The position numbers and the translations under genes were made by a program. Below are positions 24,915 through 33,826 of a DNA stretch of 64,000 nt, one piece after another. This stretch comes from Alphaproteobacteria bacterium. GTDB lineage: Bacteria; Pseudomonadota; Alphaproteobacteria; GCA-2731375. Each line of letters starts with the position of its first letter. Position 1 is the first letter of the stretch. The notes below the pieces were generated by a model. That model was given only the letters and a program-made list of their open reading frames with translations. It was not told where the DNA came from and made no database searches. The stretch lies in assembly GCA_021776235.1 (NCBI GenBank), contig JAJFGG010000102.1:1-64000 (forward strand), read 5' to 3'.

Positions 24915-25049
24915 GGCTATCGATCAAAATTATGACCCTTCATCTTGCCTATCCCAGATGCACGAAGGGCAATCTATCCCGACCACGGGTATAACGCCAA
25001 ACGTTCAGGCTGGCCGCCGGCCCGGCGGCCACGATGTGGGTACGATAGC

Positions 25050-26390
25050 CTACCAGTTCAGGTCGTTTTCATAGCCCATTTCAATCAGGCTTTGTCCGGC
25101 TATCTGCTTGACCGTATCGGTGACCTTTGGGGTGAAGTGGTTCTTCCAATCGCCTTTGATGCCCTTGCGCATACTGGTGGTCACGCCCGGCCCGCCAAGG
25201 TTCTTGATCGACGTGGCGTCCTCCTGGCCTTCAACATGGCGACCTTGCGATTGATGCGCAAAAGTTCCAAGTTCAATGATCCGGTCCAGCGCGGCATCCG
25301 AGATTGGCACCAGATTGGCCTGATCAAGTCCGAGCCAGGCCAGAAGGTCCCGATAAGTCTGGCGCGGATGGTATCTGATATCCTCGAAGCGAATGCCGTA
25401 AACGTTGTCATAATCCTGAATGGCGCGAAAACTCTCGGCAACCTCCTCGAACGACGCGGCCCGGTGAAAATAGTCCCCTTGCGGATGCAGGTAATCAGCG
25501 CCTGTCAGCAATTTCTGAAACACCGCTTCCTTATCAACCGCTTCGCGATCCCCTTGAACATTGACCGAGTCGTGAATCCAGCGCAGACAACAGGTGGTCA
25601 ACCAGTCCCTGGGATCGCGGTAGAGATGCACGATCTTGGCGTCGGGCAGACGGCTCAGAAAATGGCTTGATAGCAGCGTATGGAAATCGATCCAGGTGTG
25701 ATCGTCCATATTGGCGACGATACGCTGGACATAGTCGAGATTGATATCGGCTTCGATAATTCTTTCACTGCTCGAGACACCAGCGTCTTTAAGGCGGGCG
25801 AGATCGGTCCGGCTGCGAATGTAACGCTGGTTCGAATTGGGTGATACATAGTGAATCTGTTCAATGGCGAACAATTTCATCAATTCTCTAAAAACAGGCA
25901 TCAGGCGGTTTGAGCCGCAGCCCGGAAAACTCAACACAACGATGGGTGTCGGCTCGGCAATGCTCACTTCCACAATTGCAGGACTTCCCACGCCGGCCGC
26001 GACGAAGGGTAGGATCAGCGTGGGCGCGCCAATGAAGTGGTTTGCAACGTAGCGGGCAATGTACTCATAATCTTTTGGGTGCGATAGAATAACGACATAC
26101 TTGTAATGGCAGTCGCTGAAGATCGTTTCGATGGAATTCCATCGCCGCCTGTAGAGGTGGTGGTTACCATTGACGTAGGTCACCGACCGCTGTTCGGCAT
26201 AGCTCTTGGAAAGTGTTTCGAAGCGCGCGCCATGTCCGTCAAAATCCAACAGGCAGATGGCATCCGACGGCCCACTGTTCGCCATTACCAACGACCACAC
26301 CCTGTTCGCGGTATCGACGGAAATGGACTTTTGGTCCTTGTATTCGCAGCCGACGGCAATTGCCTGCATTCTACGGCCCCATTCCGGCAT
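25050..26390 (-). CDS. Sulfotransferase-domain protein with N-terminal extension
   Basis: A 446-residue PAPS-dependent sulfotransferase. The 5'-phosphosulfate loop is VVLSFPGCGSNRL (151-163), the 3'-phosphate site VHLYRDPRD (254-262) and the C-terminal RKGIKGDWKNHFT is the family-typical RKGxxGDWK motif. About 140 residues precede the domain and include two segments with Rossmann-like alternation (AICLLDFDGHG and VVILSHPKD); their role is unknown. ATG at 26369 is an alternative start. The donor PAPS would come from CysD and CysNC at 31935-34621. The substrate (polysaccharide or small molecule) is unknown. Confidence 0.85.
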   Translation of the reverse strand: MPEWGRRMQAIAVGCEYKDQKSISVDTANRVWSLVMANSGPSDAICLLDFDGHGARFETLSKSYAEQRSVTYVNGNHHLYRRRWNSIETIFSDCHYKYVVILSHPKDYEYIARYVANHFIGAPTLILPFVAAGVGSPAIVEVSIAEPTPIVVLSFPGCGSNRLMPVFRELMKLFAIEQIHYVSPNSNQRYIRSRTDLARLKDAGVSSSERIIEADINLDYVQRIVANMDDHTWIDFHTLLSSHFLSRLPDAKIVHLYRDPRDWLTTCCLRWIHDSVNVQGDREAVDKEAVFQKLLTGADYLHPQGDYFHRAASFEEVAESFRAIQDYDNVYGIRFEDIRYHPRQTYRDLLAWLGLDQANLVPISDAALDRIIELGTFAHQSQGRHVEGQEDATSIKNLGGPGVTTSMRKGIKGDWKNHFTPKVTDTVKQIAGQSLIEMGYENDLNW

Positions 26391-26605
26391 CGCTGAGGCC
26401 GGTTATCCAGATCACCTGAGCCATTGGGGATACACCACTCCTGGGTATTGCAAGGCATGAGCCGTGGTGATCCACCGAGCCGTATCGGCTCGCCTGGCCA
26501 CAGCTGACGCCGCCGCCTTATCATTCAGCGATAGGGTTAAAATACGATGAATGATACCAAGGACATAGCGTGACCGTCGATCAGTTTAGGTCGCGCAAGG
26601 TGGAA

Positions 26606-27292
26606 TTAGGGCACCAAGCGATAACCGCCGGGTTCGGTGACCAGAATTTCCGCGCTGGAGGGATCGGTTTCTATCTTTTGCCGCAGCCGGTAGATATGGG
26701 TCTCCAGGGTATGGGTTGTCACACCGGCGTTGTAACCCCACACCTCGTTCAACAGGATATCCCGGCTGACAGCCTTGTCGCCGGCCCGGAACAGGTATTT
26801 CAGGATAGAGGTTTCCTTTTCCGTCAAGCGCACTTTCTGGTTGCCGTCATTTTCCAGCAACAGCTTGGCCGACGGCCGGAATGTGTAGGGGCCAATGGCG
26901 AAAACCGCGTCCTCGCTCTGTTCATGCTGGCGAAGATGGGAACGGATGCGGGCCAGCAGAACGGCGAACTTGAAAGGCTTGACCACGTAGTCATTGGCGC
27001 CGGATTCAAGTCCCAGGATGGTGTCGGCGTCGCTGTCCGCCGCCGTCAGCATGATGATCGGGCTCTTCACCCCGGCCTTGCGCAACATCTTGCAGACTTC
27101 CCGGCCGTCCAGATCGCCCAGGCCTACGTCCAGCAACAGCAGGTCGAAATGGTTTCCCTTGGCGATATTCAGGGCTTCGGCACCGGAACTCGCCTGGACC
27201 GTGACAAACTCGTCGTGCAATTCCAGTTGCTCCGCCAAGGCATCACGCAAATGGTCTTCATCATCCACTAAAAGTATTTTTTTCGCCGTCAT
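26606..27292 (-). CDS. OmpR/PhoB-type response regulator
   Basis: A 228-residue two-component regulator. The receiver domain (about 5-118) has the acidic pair Asp10/Asp11, phosphoacceptor Asp55 and Lys105. A winged-helix DNA-binding domain covers about 130-227 with a typical THTLETHIYRLRQKIE recognition region and GYRLVP end. No histidine kinase is adjacent, so it is an orphan in this window. Codon use matches the core genome. The 215-bp gap upstream (26391-26605 is on its 3' side) shows no further gene. Confidence 0.93.
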   Translation of the reverse strand: MTAKKILLVDDEDHLRDALAEQLELHDEFVTVQASSGAEALNIAKGNHFDLLLLDVGLGDLDGREVCKMLRKAGVKSPIIMLTAADSDADTILGLESGANDYVVKPFKFAVLLARIRSHLRQHEQSEDAVFAIGPYTFRPSAKLLLENDGNQKVRLTEKETSILKYLFRAGDKAVSRDILLNEVWGYNAGVTTHTLETHIYRLRQKIETDPSSAEILVTEPGGYRLVP

Positions 27293-27470
27293 TGCACACC
27301 CCGAGGCCGCTGCATTGATTCGGATAATTCACATGCCTAGATATAGGCAACCGCCGCGGGTCCAGCAAGCATAAGCGGATTGACGGGCCGTGGCCGTAGA
27401 CCGGCAAGGACAGCGGAACCGCCAAAAACATCGCCAATTGACTGCCGGCGGTATATTGTCGGCGGCGATC

Positions 27471-28586
27471 ATGACCGTCAGCAACGCCAATGTCATCGCC
27501 GTCGACCGCGCCATCGCCGAATTCCGGCGGGGACGGCCCGTGCTTTTGCAGACCGACGGTGGAGACACCGCACTGGCCCTGGCGGCAGAACAGGCCGACC
27601 CCGACAGCCTGCGCGAGCTATGCGCATGGGGCGATGGGACGGGTGGCGGCGTTGCGGTGCTGGTGTTGACCGAAAGCCGGGCCCATGCCCTGCACATCAA
27701 GCCGACGGGACACGGCGTAGTCCTGTTGCCTGTGGATCAAAACACCGACGCCGGCCTTGTTCAGACCCTGGCCGACGGCAGCACTGATCTGGCCCAGCCC
27801 ATGCGCGGGCCGTTTCGAAGAGACCGCCGGGCGCCCCATGCCAGCGAAACTGCTGCCGTGCAGTTGGCCAAGGCCGCACGGCTGCTGCCTTCCGCCGTTG
27901 TTGTGCGACTGGCCGATAGCACCGATATTTACAGCGCCGAAGCGCGGTTTCTAAGTGTGACCACGGCTCAGATCGCCGCTTATGAGCGGGACACGGCGTT
28001 GACCCTACGGCAGGTGGCGGAGGCTCCGGTGCCTCTGGCCGGGGCTGAGAATTGCCGAATGATCGCCTTTCGCCCCGCCGATGGCGGGGTTGAGCATCTG
28101 GCCATTATTGTGGGCGATCCGGATCGCCATCATCCGGTTCTGACCCGTTTACACTCCGAATGCTTTACCGGCGATTTGCTGGCCTCGTTGAAATGTGATT
28201 GCGGCGAGCAACTGCGCGGCGCCATCGTCCTGATGGCGGAACAAGGCAGCGGCGTCTTGCTGTATCTGGCGCAGGAAGGCCGTGGTATCGGTCTGATGAA
28301 CAAATTGCGGGCCTACAGCCTGCAGGCGGACGGTTTTGATACGGTCGAGGCCAATCTGCGCCTGGGCTTCGATGCGGACGAACGGGTCTTTCTACCGGCG
28401 GCCGAAATGCTGCGTCTGTTGGGCTTTTCCCAGGTCCGCTTGCTGACCAACAACCCCGACAAAGTGGCCGGGCTGGAGGCCTGCGGCATCACCGTTAGCG
28501 AACGGGTGGCCCATGCCTTTCCCGCCAACGTGCACAACGACTTTTATTTGCGCACCAAAAAAGACCGTTCCGGACATCTGCTGTAA
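27471..28586 (+). CDS. ribA: GTP cyclohydrolase II
   Basis: Catalyses the first step of riboflavin synthesis, opening GTP to the diaminopyrimidine 5-phosphate. The C-terminal half has the zinc cysteines in SECFTGDLLASLKCDCG, then YLAQEGRGIGLMNKLRAY and LLTNNPDK, all diagnostic. The N-terminal ~165 residues are a separate domain without DHBP-synthase motifs, as is common in alphaproteobacterial RibA. The frame is open from 27390, but ATG at 27471 fits the family start and gives 371 residues. It converges on the reductase at 28604. Confidence 0.92.
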   Translation: MTVSNANVIAVDRAIAEFRRGRPVLLQTDGGDTALALAAEQADPDSLRELCAWGDGTGGGVAVLVLTESRAHALHIKPTGHGVVLLPVDQNTDAGLVQTLADGSTDLAQPMRGPFRRDRRAPHASETAAVQLAKAARLLPSAVVVRLADSTDIYSAEARFLSVTTAQIAAYERDTALTLRQVAEAPVPLAGAENCRMIAFRPADGGVEHLAIIVGDPDRHHPVLTRLHSECFTGDLLASLKCDCGEQLRGAIVLMAEQGSGVLLYLAQEGRGIGLMNKLRAYSLQADGFDTVEANLRLGFDADERVFLPAAEMLRLLGFSQVRLLTNNPDKVAGLEACGITVSERVAHAFPANVHNDFYLRTKKDRSGHLL

Positions 28587-28603
28587 TATCAGTGGAAACC
28601 TGA

Positions 28604-29605
28604 CTATTCCCGCGGTAAGCGGCGCAGATCCCGTAATTCGAATGAATCCGCAAGAATATCCTGCAGGCCCGCGCCAGCCAGAAAGGCCTGTTTTTTGGCC
28701 GTCTGCACCATCGGCGGATAACCGCATAAATAAACCCCCCAGCCCGACAAATCAGGATGCTCGGCAAGGGCCACGGCTTCGGCCCGGCCCGGCTTTGCCG
28801 CCCGCTCCAACTGCGCTTCATCGCTGTCGCCGGACAGGCAGGGGGTGTAATGAAAATTTCCGTTGGCCTGGGCCAGGGCCTGCAATTCATCGCGGTAATA
28901 AAGGCCCTTGGCCATGCGGCTGCCATGGTACAGATGGATGGGCCCGACATGGCCGTCCGCCAGCGCGTCCCGGAGGATGCCATAGAGCGGTGCCAGGCCG
29001 GAGCCATTTCCGATCAGCAACAACGGCCGGTCAGGTTGCCCGCCAATATAGTAACAATCCCCATTCGGGCCCTGGATATCGAGCGGTTCGCCGACCGTCA
29101 GGTCATCGTAGATCCAGTTGCTCATGCGTCCGCCGCCCAAACGCTTGATATGCAGTTCGAGGCTGTCATCAAGGCGTGGCACGCTGGCCAGGGAATAGGA
29201 CCGCACCAGGCCGTCGCCGCGGCGCAGATTGACGAACTGCCCGGCGTGATAGAACAGCGGCGTCGCCGTTCGCAGGCGAAGGCGGCATATGCTGGCCGTT
29301 AGTCGCGTAACTTCGCTGACCATGGCGCGGCCGAACAACTCGGCATCCGCCGGCGCCTCAATTTCCAGGTCAGCCTCGGGCCGGCAAACGCAGGGCAGGA
29401 AATAGCCTTGCTGTTGTTGGCCGTCCCGCAGGCCCGCCTGGGACGCTTCAGGCAAAATGCCCGTACGCACCCGCATCATACAGGTCAGGCAAATCCCGTT
29501 CCGGCAAGAGAACGGAATTTCATGGTTCGCCCGCTCCAGACACTCCAAAACGGTTTCATCCGCCCCGAGGGCATGACTTTCTCCGGCAAAACTTATATCC
29601 GCCAT
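28604..29605 (-). CDS. 2Fe-2S/FAD/NAD oxidoreductase (phthalate/benzoate dioxygenase reductase type)
   Basis: A 333-residue electron-transfer flavoprotein. The N-terminal plant-type ferredoxin domain (1-90) has cluster ligands Cys34, Cys39, Cys42 and a fourth near 72-74. The FAD-binding barrel has RSYSLAS, and the NAD domain has LLIGNGSGLAPLYGIL and the terminal CGYPPMV. It lies 6 bp downstream of a truncated haemoglobin gene on the same strand and is the obvious reductase for that globin, making a split analogue of flavohaemoglobin. Confidence 0.88.
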   Translation of the reverse strand: MADISFAGESHALGADETVLECLERANHEIPFSCRNGICLTCMMRVRTGILPEASQAGLRDGQQQQGYFLPCVCRPEADLEIEAPADAELFGRAMVSEVTRLTASICRLRLRTATPLFYHAGQFVNLRRGDGLVRSYSLASVPRLDDSLELHIKRLGGGRMSNWIYDDLTVGEPLDIQGPNGDCYYIGGQPDRPLLLIGNGSGLAPLYGILRDALADGHVGPIHLYHGSRMAKGLYYRDELQALAQANGNFHYTPCLSGDSDEAQLERAAKPGRAEAVALAEHPDLSGWGVYLCGYPPMVQTAKKQAFLAGAGLQDILADSFELRDLRRLPRE

Positions 29606-29611
29606 GACAGT

Positions 29612-29980
29612 CTATCGGTTAAGCACGTCGTCCCGGGTCGCGCCGGCAATTGCCATAACCTCGGCGATGGCATCTTCATCGACCTCCAGCTCTTGCAAGG
29701 TCGCCTGCAAATGCCCGGCAACCTTGTCGAAATGGCTATCGTTCAGGCCATCCGCAACCAATTGCGCGTGGGCGGTGCGCAAATCCTGGCCGGTGAATTC
29801 ATGCGGCCCGCCAAACGCCATGGTCAGAAAGGATTTTTGCTTGGCCCGCTGCTCGTCCATATCGGTGGTGTCGAAAAAAAACATGACGTCCGGATCCGTC
29901 AAAACCTTGCGGTAAAAAAGATCCACCGCAGCCTCCACCGCAGCTGCACCGCCAATCCGCTGAAACAAGCTTTCTGACAT
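29612..29980 (-). CDS. Group I truncated haemoglobin
   Basis: A 122-residue 2/2 globin. LFQRIGGAAAVEAAVDLFYRKVL starts the family fold, FFFDTTDMDEQRAKQKSFLTMAFGG covers the distal side, and the proximal His is in RTAHAQLV, followed by LNDSHFDKVAGHL. Group I members bind O2 and NO and often act in NO dioxygenation. The reductase immediately downstream supports a redox-cycling role. The pair forms a two-gene operon. Confidence 0.93.
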   Translation of the reverse strand: MSESLFQRIGGAAAVEAAVDLFYRKVLTDPDVMFFFDTTDMDEQRAKQKSFLTMAFGGPHEFTGQDLRTAHAQLVADGLNDSHFDKVAGHLQATLQELEVDEDAIAEVMAIAGATRDDVLNR

Positions 29981-30073
29981 GGCTGGCCTCCCTCCGAATT
30001 CGCTCTAGGAACCTTATGGCGTCGCAGATCTATGATATTCTCGTTGTCATCATTGATCCAGGGCTGATTGATT

Positions 30074-30571
30074 ATGCGCATTCAGGTTACCGCGGACGGC
30101 TGGCTGCATCATGGTAAACGGCGTTACCGCTGTGCGCTGGGCCGGGGCGGTGTCCGTATTGACAAGCGGGAAGGTGACGGCGCCACGCCCGCCGGCCTGT
30201 ATCCCCTGCGCCGGTTGTTGTATCGGGCCGACCGGCTGGCCAAGCCGGAAAGTAATTTGCCGTTGGCGAAAATTCAATCCACGGACGGCTGGTGCGACGA
30301 TCCCAGTGATGCCGCTTATAACCGGGCGGTCAGGCTACCCTACGGCGCCGGCGCCGAGGCCATGTGGCGAACTGACGGCTTGTACGATCTTGTGGTCATT
30401 ATGGGGCACAACGACGATCCTGTGGTGCCGGGCCGGGGCAGCGCCATTTTCATCCATGTGGCCAGCCGCGATTATGGCCCCACAGAAGGCTGCGTCGCCC
30501 TGGCGCGCCGTGACCTGCTGGCCATATTGCCCCATTTGGCAAGCGACAGCGAGATCCGGATAGATCCCTAG
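30074..30571 (+). CDS. L,D-transpeptidase (YkuD) family protein
   Basis: A 165-residue YkuD-domain protein with the catalytic pattern His128 and Cys140 in HVASRDYGPTEGC. No signal peptide is visible, so either export is unconventional or it acts on cytosolic material. Small leaderless YkuD proteins of this kind are common in alphaproteobacteria. The frame opens with TTG at 30068, but ATG at 30074 begins the conserved MRIQVTADGWL. It converges on the YggS gene at 30574. Confidence 0.85.
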   Translation: MRIQVTADGWLHHGKRRYRCALGRGGVRIDKREGDGATPAGLYPLRRLLYRADRLAKPESNLPLAKIQSTDGWCDDPSDAAYNRAVRLPYGAGAEAMWRTDGLYDLVVIMGHNDDPVVPGRGSAIFIHVASRDYGPTEGCVALARRDLLAILPHLASDSEIRIDP

Positions 30572-30573
30572 TG

Positions 30574-31296
30574 TCATGGACCTGGAGCGCTTCCGGGATA
30601 GGGTTTGCGGGCGCCAAAGATCGCCGTGCCCACCCGGACCAGGGTGGCGCCGAACTGTATCGCCACTTCATAATCCGCGCTCATGCCCATGGACAGTTCG
30701 TTCAAACCATTGCGTTGGGCAATTTGCCGTAACAGGGCAAAATGCAGGCTGCATTCCTCATTCACCGGCGGGATGCACATCAAGCCGCGCACGGACAGGC
30801 CCAGTTCGTCCCGGGCCAGGGCGATGAAGTCGTCGACCTGGTCCGGCCAGACCCCGGCTTTTTGTTCCTCCTCGCCCGTATTGACCTGAATGAAACATTC
30901 CAGGCGCCGGTCCTGTTTGGCCATTTCCCGGGCCAGCGCCCGCGCCAGCTTGGGACGGTCCACGGTTTCGATGACATCGAACAAGGCAACCGCATCACGT
31001 ACCTTGTTGGTTTGCAGCGGCCCGATCAGGTGCAAACGCAGATCACCATGCGCCGCCTTAAGCTCGGGCCATTTGCCTTGTGCTTCCTGCACCCGATTTT
31101 CGCCAAAGCGGCGCTGGCCGGCCTGGATGGCAGGCAGGATAGCCGCCGCTGACTGGGTTTTCGATACCGCGACAAGGTCGGCGTCTTCGGCTTTGCGGCC
31201 GGCGGCGACGGCCGCCGCCGCGATCGCAGCCTGGACAGCGGCCAAGTTGCTGGCCACATCTACCTGTTCGGCGGCTGGTTCCGCGTGCGCGCTCAT
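30574..31296 (-). CDS. YggS-family PLP homeostasis protein
   Basis: A 240-residue alanine-racemase-fold protein that binds pyridoxal 5'-phosphate and tunes B6 and amino-acid homeostasis. The PLP lysine is Lys46 in VAVSKTQ; FGENRVQE, HLIGPLQTNK and SMGMSADYEVAIQFGATLVRVGTAIFG are all diagnostic. It is divergent from the ThiE-like gene with overlapping or abutting starts, so the promoters must lie within coding DNA. Confidence 0.94.
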   Translation of the reverse strand: MSAHAEPAAEQVDVASNLAAVQAAIAAAAVAAGRKAEDADLVAVSKTQSAAAILPAIQAGQRRFGENRVQEAQGKWPELKAAHGDLRLHLIGPLQTNKVRDAVALFDVIETVDRPKLARALAREMAKQDRRLECFIQVNTGEEEQKAGVWPDQVDDFIALARDELGLSVRGLMCIPPVNEECSLHFALLRQIAQRNGLNELSMGMSADYEVAIQFGATLVRVGTAIFGARKPYPGSAPGP

Positions 31297-31299
31297 GGC

Positions 31300-31926
31300 A
31301 TGTTTATCCTTATGTCTGCCGCAACCCTAGCAAAACTGTCCCTCCGCCTCAATCGCCGGGCGGGATATAGCCGCCGGCTGCCTGGAGTCATCCTGCTGAC
31401 GGATGCTGTACGGTTGGCGGATCCGTTGCCCGCCGCAGCCGCTCTACCCCGGGGCAGCGGCATTATCTTGCGGCATTATGGCGTCTCGGGTCGCGAAGCC
31501 CTGGGCCGGGATCTAATGGCCCTATGCCGCCGCCGCAACCTGTCCCTATTGATCGCCGGCGATTGGCGCCTGGCCTGGAAGCTGGGCGCCCACGGCGTAC
31601 ACCTGCCGGAATGGCAGGTGGCACGGCTGCCGCCATGGCCCCGTAAACCAGGCTGGCTGATCACCGCCGCGGCGCATTCCCGGCCCGCTCTGCTGCGGGC
31701 GGCGCGCCTTGGGGTGCATGCGGCGCTGCTATCGCCGGTGTTCGCCACCGCCTCGCATCCCGGCGCCCGGACACTCGGTCCCACGCGCTTTGCCCACTTG
31801 GTCCAGCAAACTGAATTGCCGGTCTATGGCCTGGGGGGGATGACAAACCCCAACGTAGCGCGGCTGGGATCCAGCGGGGCCGTTGGCATCGCCGCCATTT
31901 CCGGTCTAGTGGCGCAAACTGATTGA
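31300..31926 (+). CDS. ThiE-like (thiamine phosphate synthase family) protein
   Basis: About 208 residues of a TIM-barrel TenI/ThiE-type fold. Family segments are ILRHYG, GAHGVHLPEW, ITAAAHS and LLSPVFATASHPGA, then YGLGGM near the end. It is shorter and more divergent than canonical ThiE, and several substrate-binding residues are not clearly kept, so catalysis of thiamine-phosphate formation is not assured. The start is uncertain: GTG 31285, ATG 31300 and ATG 31312 are all possible. It converges on cysNC. Confidence 0.78.
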   Translation: MFILMSAATLAKLSLRLNRRAGYSRRLPGVILLTDAVRLADPLPAAAALPRGSGIILRHYGVSGREALGRDLMALCRRRNLSLLIAGDWRLAWKLGAHGVHLPEWQVARLPPWPRKPGWLITAAAHSRPALLRAARLGVHAALLSPVFATASHPGARTLGPTRFAHLVQQTELPVYGLGGMTNPNVARLGSSGAVGIAAISGLVAQTD

Positions 31927-31934
31927 ATCTTTCG

Positions 31935-33815
31935 CTATTCCGACACCGGTTTGGCGTAGATAGCGAAGCGGCTCTGAACATATTCGACCACCCGCTCCAC
32001 GGCCTCTTCGACTGTCAAAGTCGCGGTATCAATCACCAGATCCGGTGCGCCCGGCGCTTCATAAGGGGCTGAAATACCGGTGAAATCGGGAATGTCGCCG
32101 GCGCGCGCCTTTTTGTACAGACCTTTGGGATCGCGTCGTTCGCAGGTCGCCAGATCAGCCTTGATAAATATCTCGGCAAAGCCATCGCCGCCAGCCAGCC
32201 GCGCCCGGTCACGGTCCGAGCGGTAGGGGGAGATAAAGGCGGTGATACAAAGCATCCCGGCGCGGCTGATCAACGCCGCCACTTCGCCCACCCGGCGAAT
32301 ATTTTCCGCCCGGTCCTCCGGCGAGAATCCCAAATCGCCGTTCAGGCCGTGGCGTACGTTGTCGCCATCCAGCACATAGGTCTGATAGCCCAAATTGAAC
32401 AAGCGCCGCTCTACCGCAACGGCAACGGTGGATTTGCCGGCACCGGACAGACCGGTAAACCACAACACCCCGCCCCGGTGCCCATTGCGGCTTTCCCGGT
32501 TCTCCGCCGTGACATCATGTTCTACCCGTTGAATATTGCTGGACTGGCGGGCGACAAGATTGCGCTGGTCGGCATATCCCTCCATGGAAATGATGCCGCC
32601 GCCGGCAATATTGTAGTTGTCGACCAAGACAAAACGCCCGGTTGGCGGCGAGGATGTAAAGGCATCCAAAGCCTGCATGGTGTCCGCGCGCAGGGTAATT
32701 TCGGCCACCTGGTTACGGGCGACCTTTACCTCACCCTTGGTTGACAGATCGCCGGTATCGATCACCCGGTCGACGGATTGCACCACCACGCCGACCTCGG
32801 CCGTGTTCAGCTTCATGGTATAGCGGCTGCCCATCGTCAGATCCCGGTCGCCCAGCCAGAACAGCCGGGCCAGAAATACATCCGATTCGATGGGCGGGTT
32901 GACTTCGTGGGAAGCCACATCACCCCTTTCCACGAAAATCTGTTCTTCCAGCGTAATGCCAATGCTTTCACCCGCACAAGCCTGGATGGGAGGCGCCGCG
33001 ACGCTCCAGGCCTCGATCGATTTCACCTTGCCCATACGATTGGCGGGCGAAAACAACAGCTGATCACCCACTTGCAGGATGCCAGTTTCGATACGCCCCG
33101 CGATAATCCGGCGTTCGTCGAAACGATAGACGTCCTGTACCGGAAACCGCAGCGGCAGGCCATCAGGCTGGGTAATCACCTGGAAGTCATCCAGGGCCTG
33201 CAAAACGGTCGGACCCTGATACCAGGCCATGGCCTCGGATGGCCTGGCGATATTGTCGCCCTCACGCGCCGAAATCGGAATGAAATGGGTCGGTGTCACG
33301 CCAAGTTCCCGCAAATAGACCCGATAGTCCCGCTCTATCGTCGCAAAACGGTCGCGGTCGTAAGCCACCAGATCCATCTTATTGACGGCAACCGTGACTT
33401 GGCGCACCCCCAACAGATGCAGCAAGTAGCCATGACGGCGGGACTGTTCCTTGATGCCTTCCTCGGCGTCAATCAACAGCAGGGCCGCATCCGAGGCGGC
33501 TGCGCCAGTGACCATGTTTTTCAGGAATTCCTTGTGTCCCGGCGCGTCGATGATGACATAGCCGCGTTTGGCCGTACGAAACCAGATTTGCGATGTATCG
33601 ATGGTCACGCCCTGGTCGCGCTCCGCCTGCAGCGCGTCCATCAGAAAAGCCCATTCAAACGGCATGCCGCGGCGTTTGCACATGGCCTGGATGGCCTCGA
33701 ATTTTCCCTCGGGCAGACTGCCGGTATCATGAAACAGCCGTCCCACCAGGGTGGATTTGCCATGATCCACGTGGCCGACAATGGCAACTTTGAGGCTTTC
33801 TTCGGCGACGCTCAT
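31935..33815 (-). CDS. cysNC: Bifunctional sulfate adenylyltransferase subunit 1/adenylylsulfate kinase
   Basis: A 626-residue fusion. CysN (1-430) is an EF-Tu-like GTPase with GHVDHGKST (P-loop), DAPGHKEF and NKMD; with CysD it makes adenylyl sulfate from sulfate and ATP. CysC (about 445-626) has GLSGAGKST and LDGDNVRHGLNGDLGFS and phosphorylates the product to PAPS. The arrangement is that of NodQ. It lies 11 bp downstream of cysD in an operon. PAPS can feed reductive assimilation or the sulfotransferase at 25050-26390; no PAPS reductase is in the window. Confidence 0.96.
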   Translation of the reverse strand: MSVAEESLKVAIVGHVDHGKSTLVGRLFHDTGSLPEGKFEAIQAMCKRRGMPFEWAFLMDALQAERDQGVTIDTSQIWFRTAKRGYVIIDAPGHKEFLKNMVTGAAASDAALLLIDAEEGIKEQSRRHGYLLHLLGVRQVTVAVNKMDLVAYDRDRFATIERDYRVYLRELGVTPTHFIPISAREGDNIARPSEAMAWYQGPTVLQALDDFQVITQPDGLPLRFPVQDVYRFDERRIIAGRIETGILQVGDQLLFSPANRMGKVKSIEAWSVAAPPIQACAGESIGITLEEQIFVERGDVASHEVNPPIESDVFLARLFWLGDRDLTMGSRYTMKLNTAEVGVVVQSVDRVIDTGDLSTKGEVKVARNQVAEITLRADTMQALDAFTSSPPTGRFVLVDNYNIAGGGIISMEGYADQRNLVARQSSNIQRVEHDVTAENRESRNGHRGGVLWFTGLSGAGKSTVAVAVERRLFNLGYQTYVLDGDNVRHGLNGDLGFSPEDRAENIRRVGEVAALISRAGMLCITAFISPYRSDRDRARLAGGDGFAEIFIKADLATCERRDPKGLYKKARAGDIPDFTGISAPYEAPGAPDLVIDTATLTVEEAVERVVEYVQSRFAIYAKPVSE

Positions 33816-33826
33816 GTCAGCAAGAC

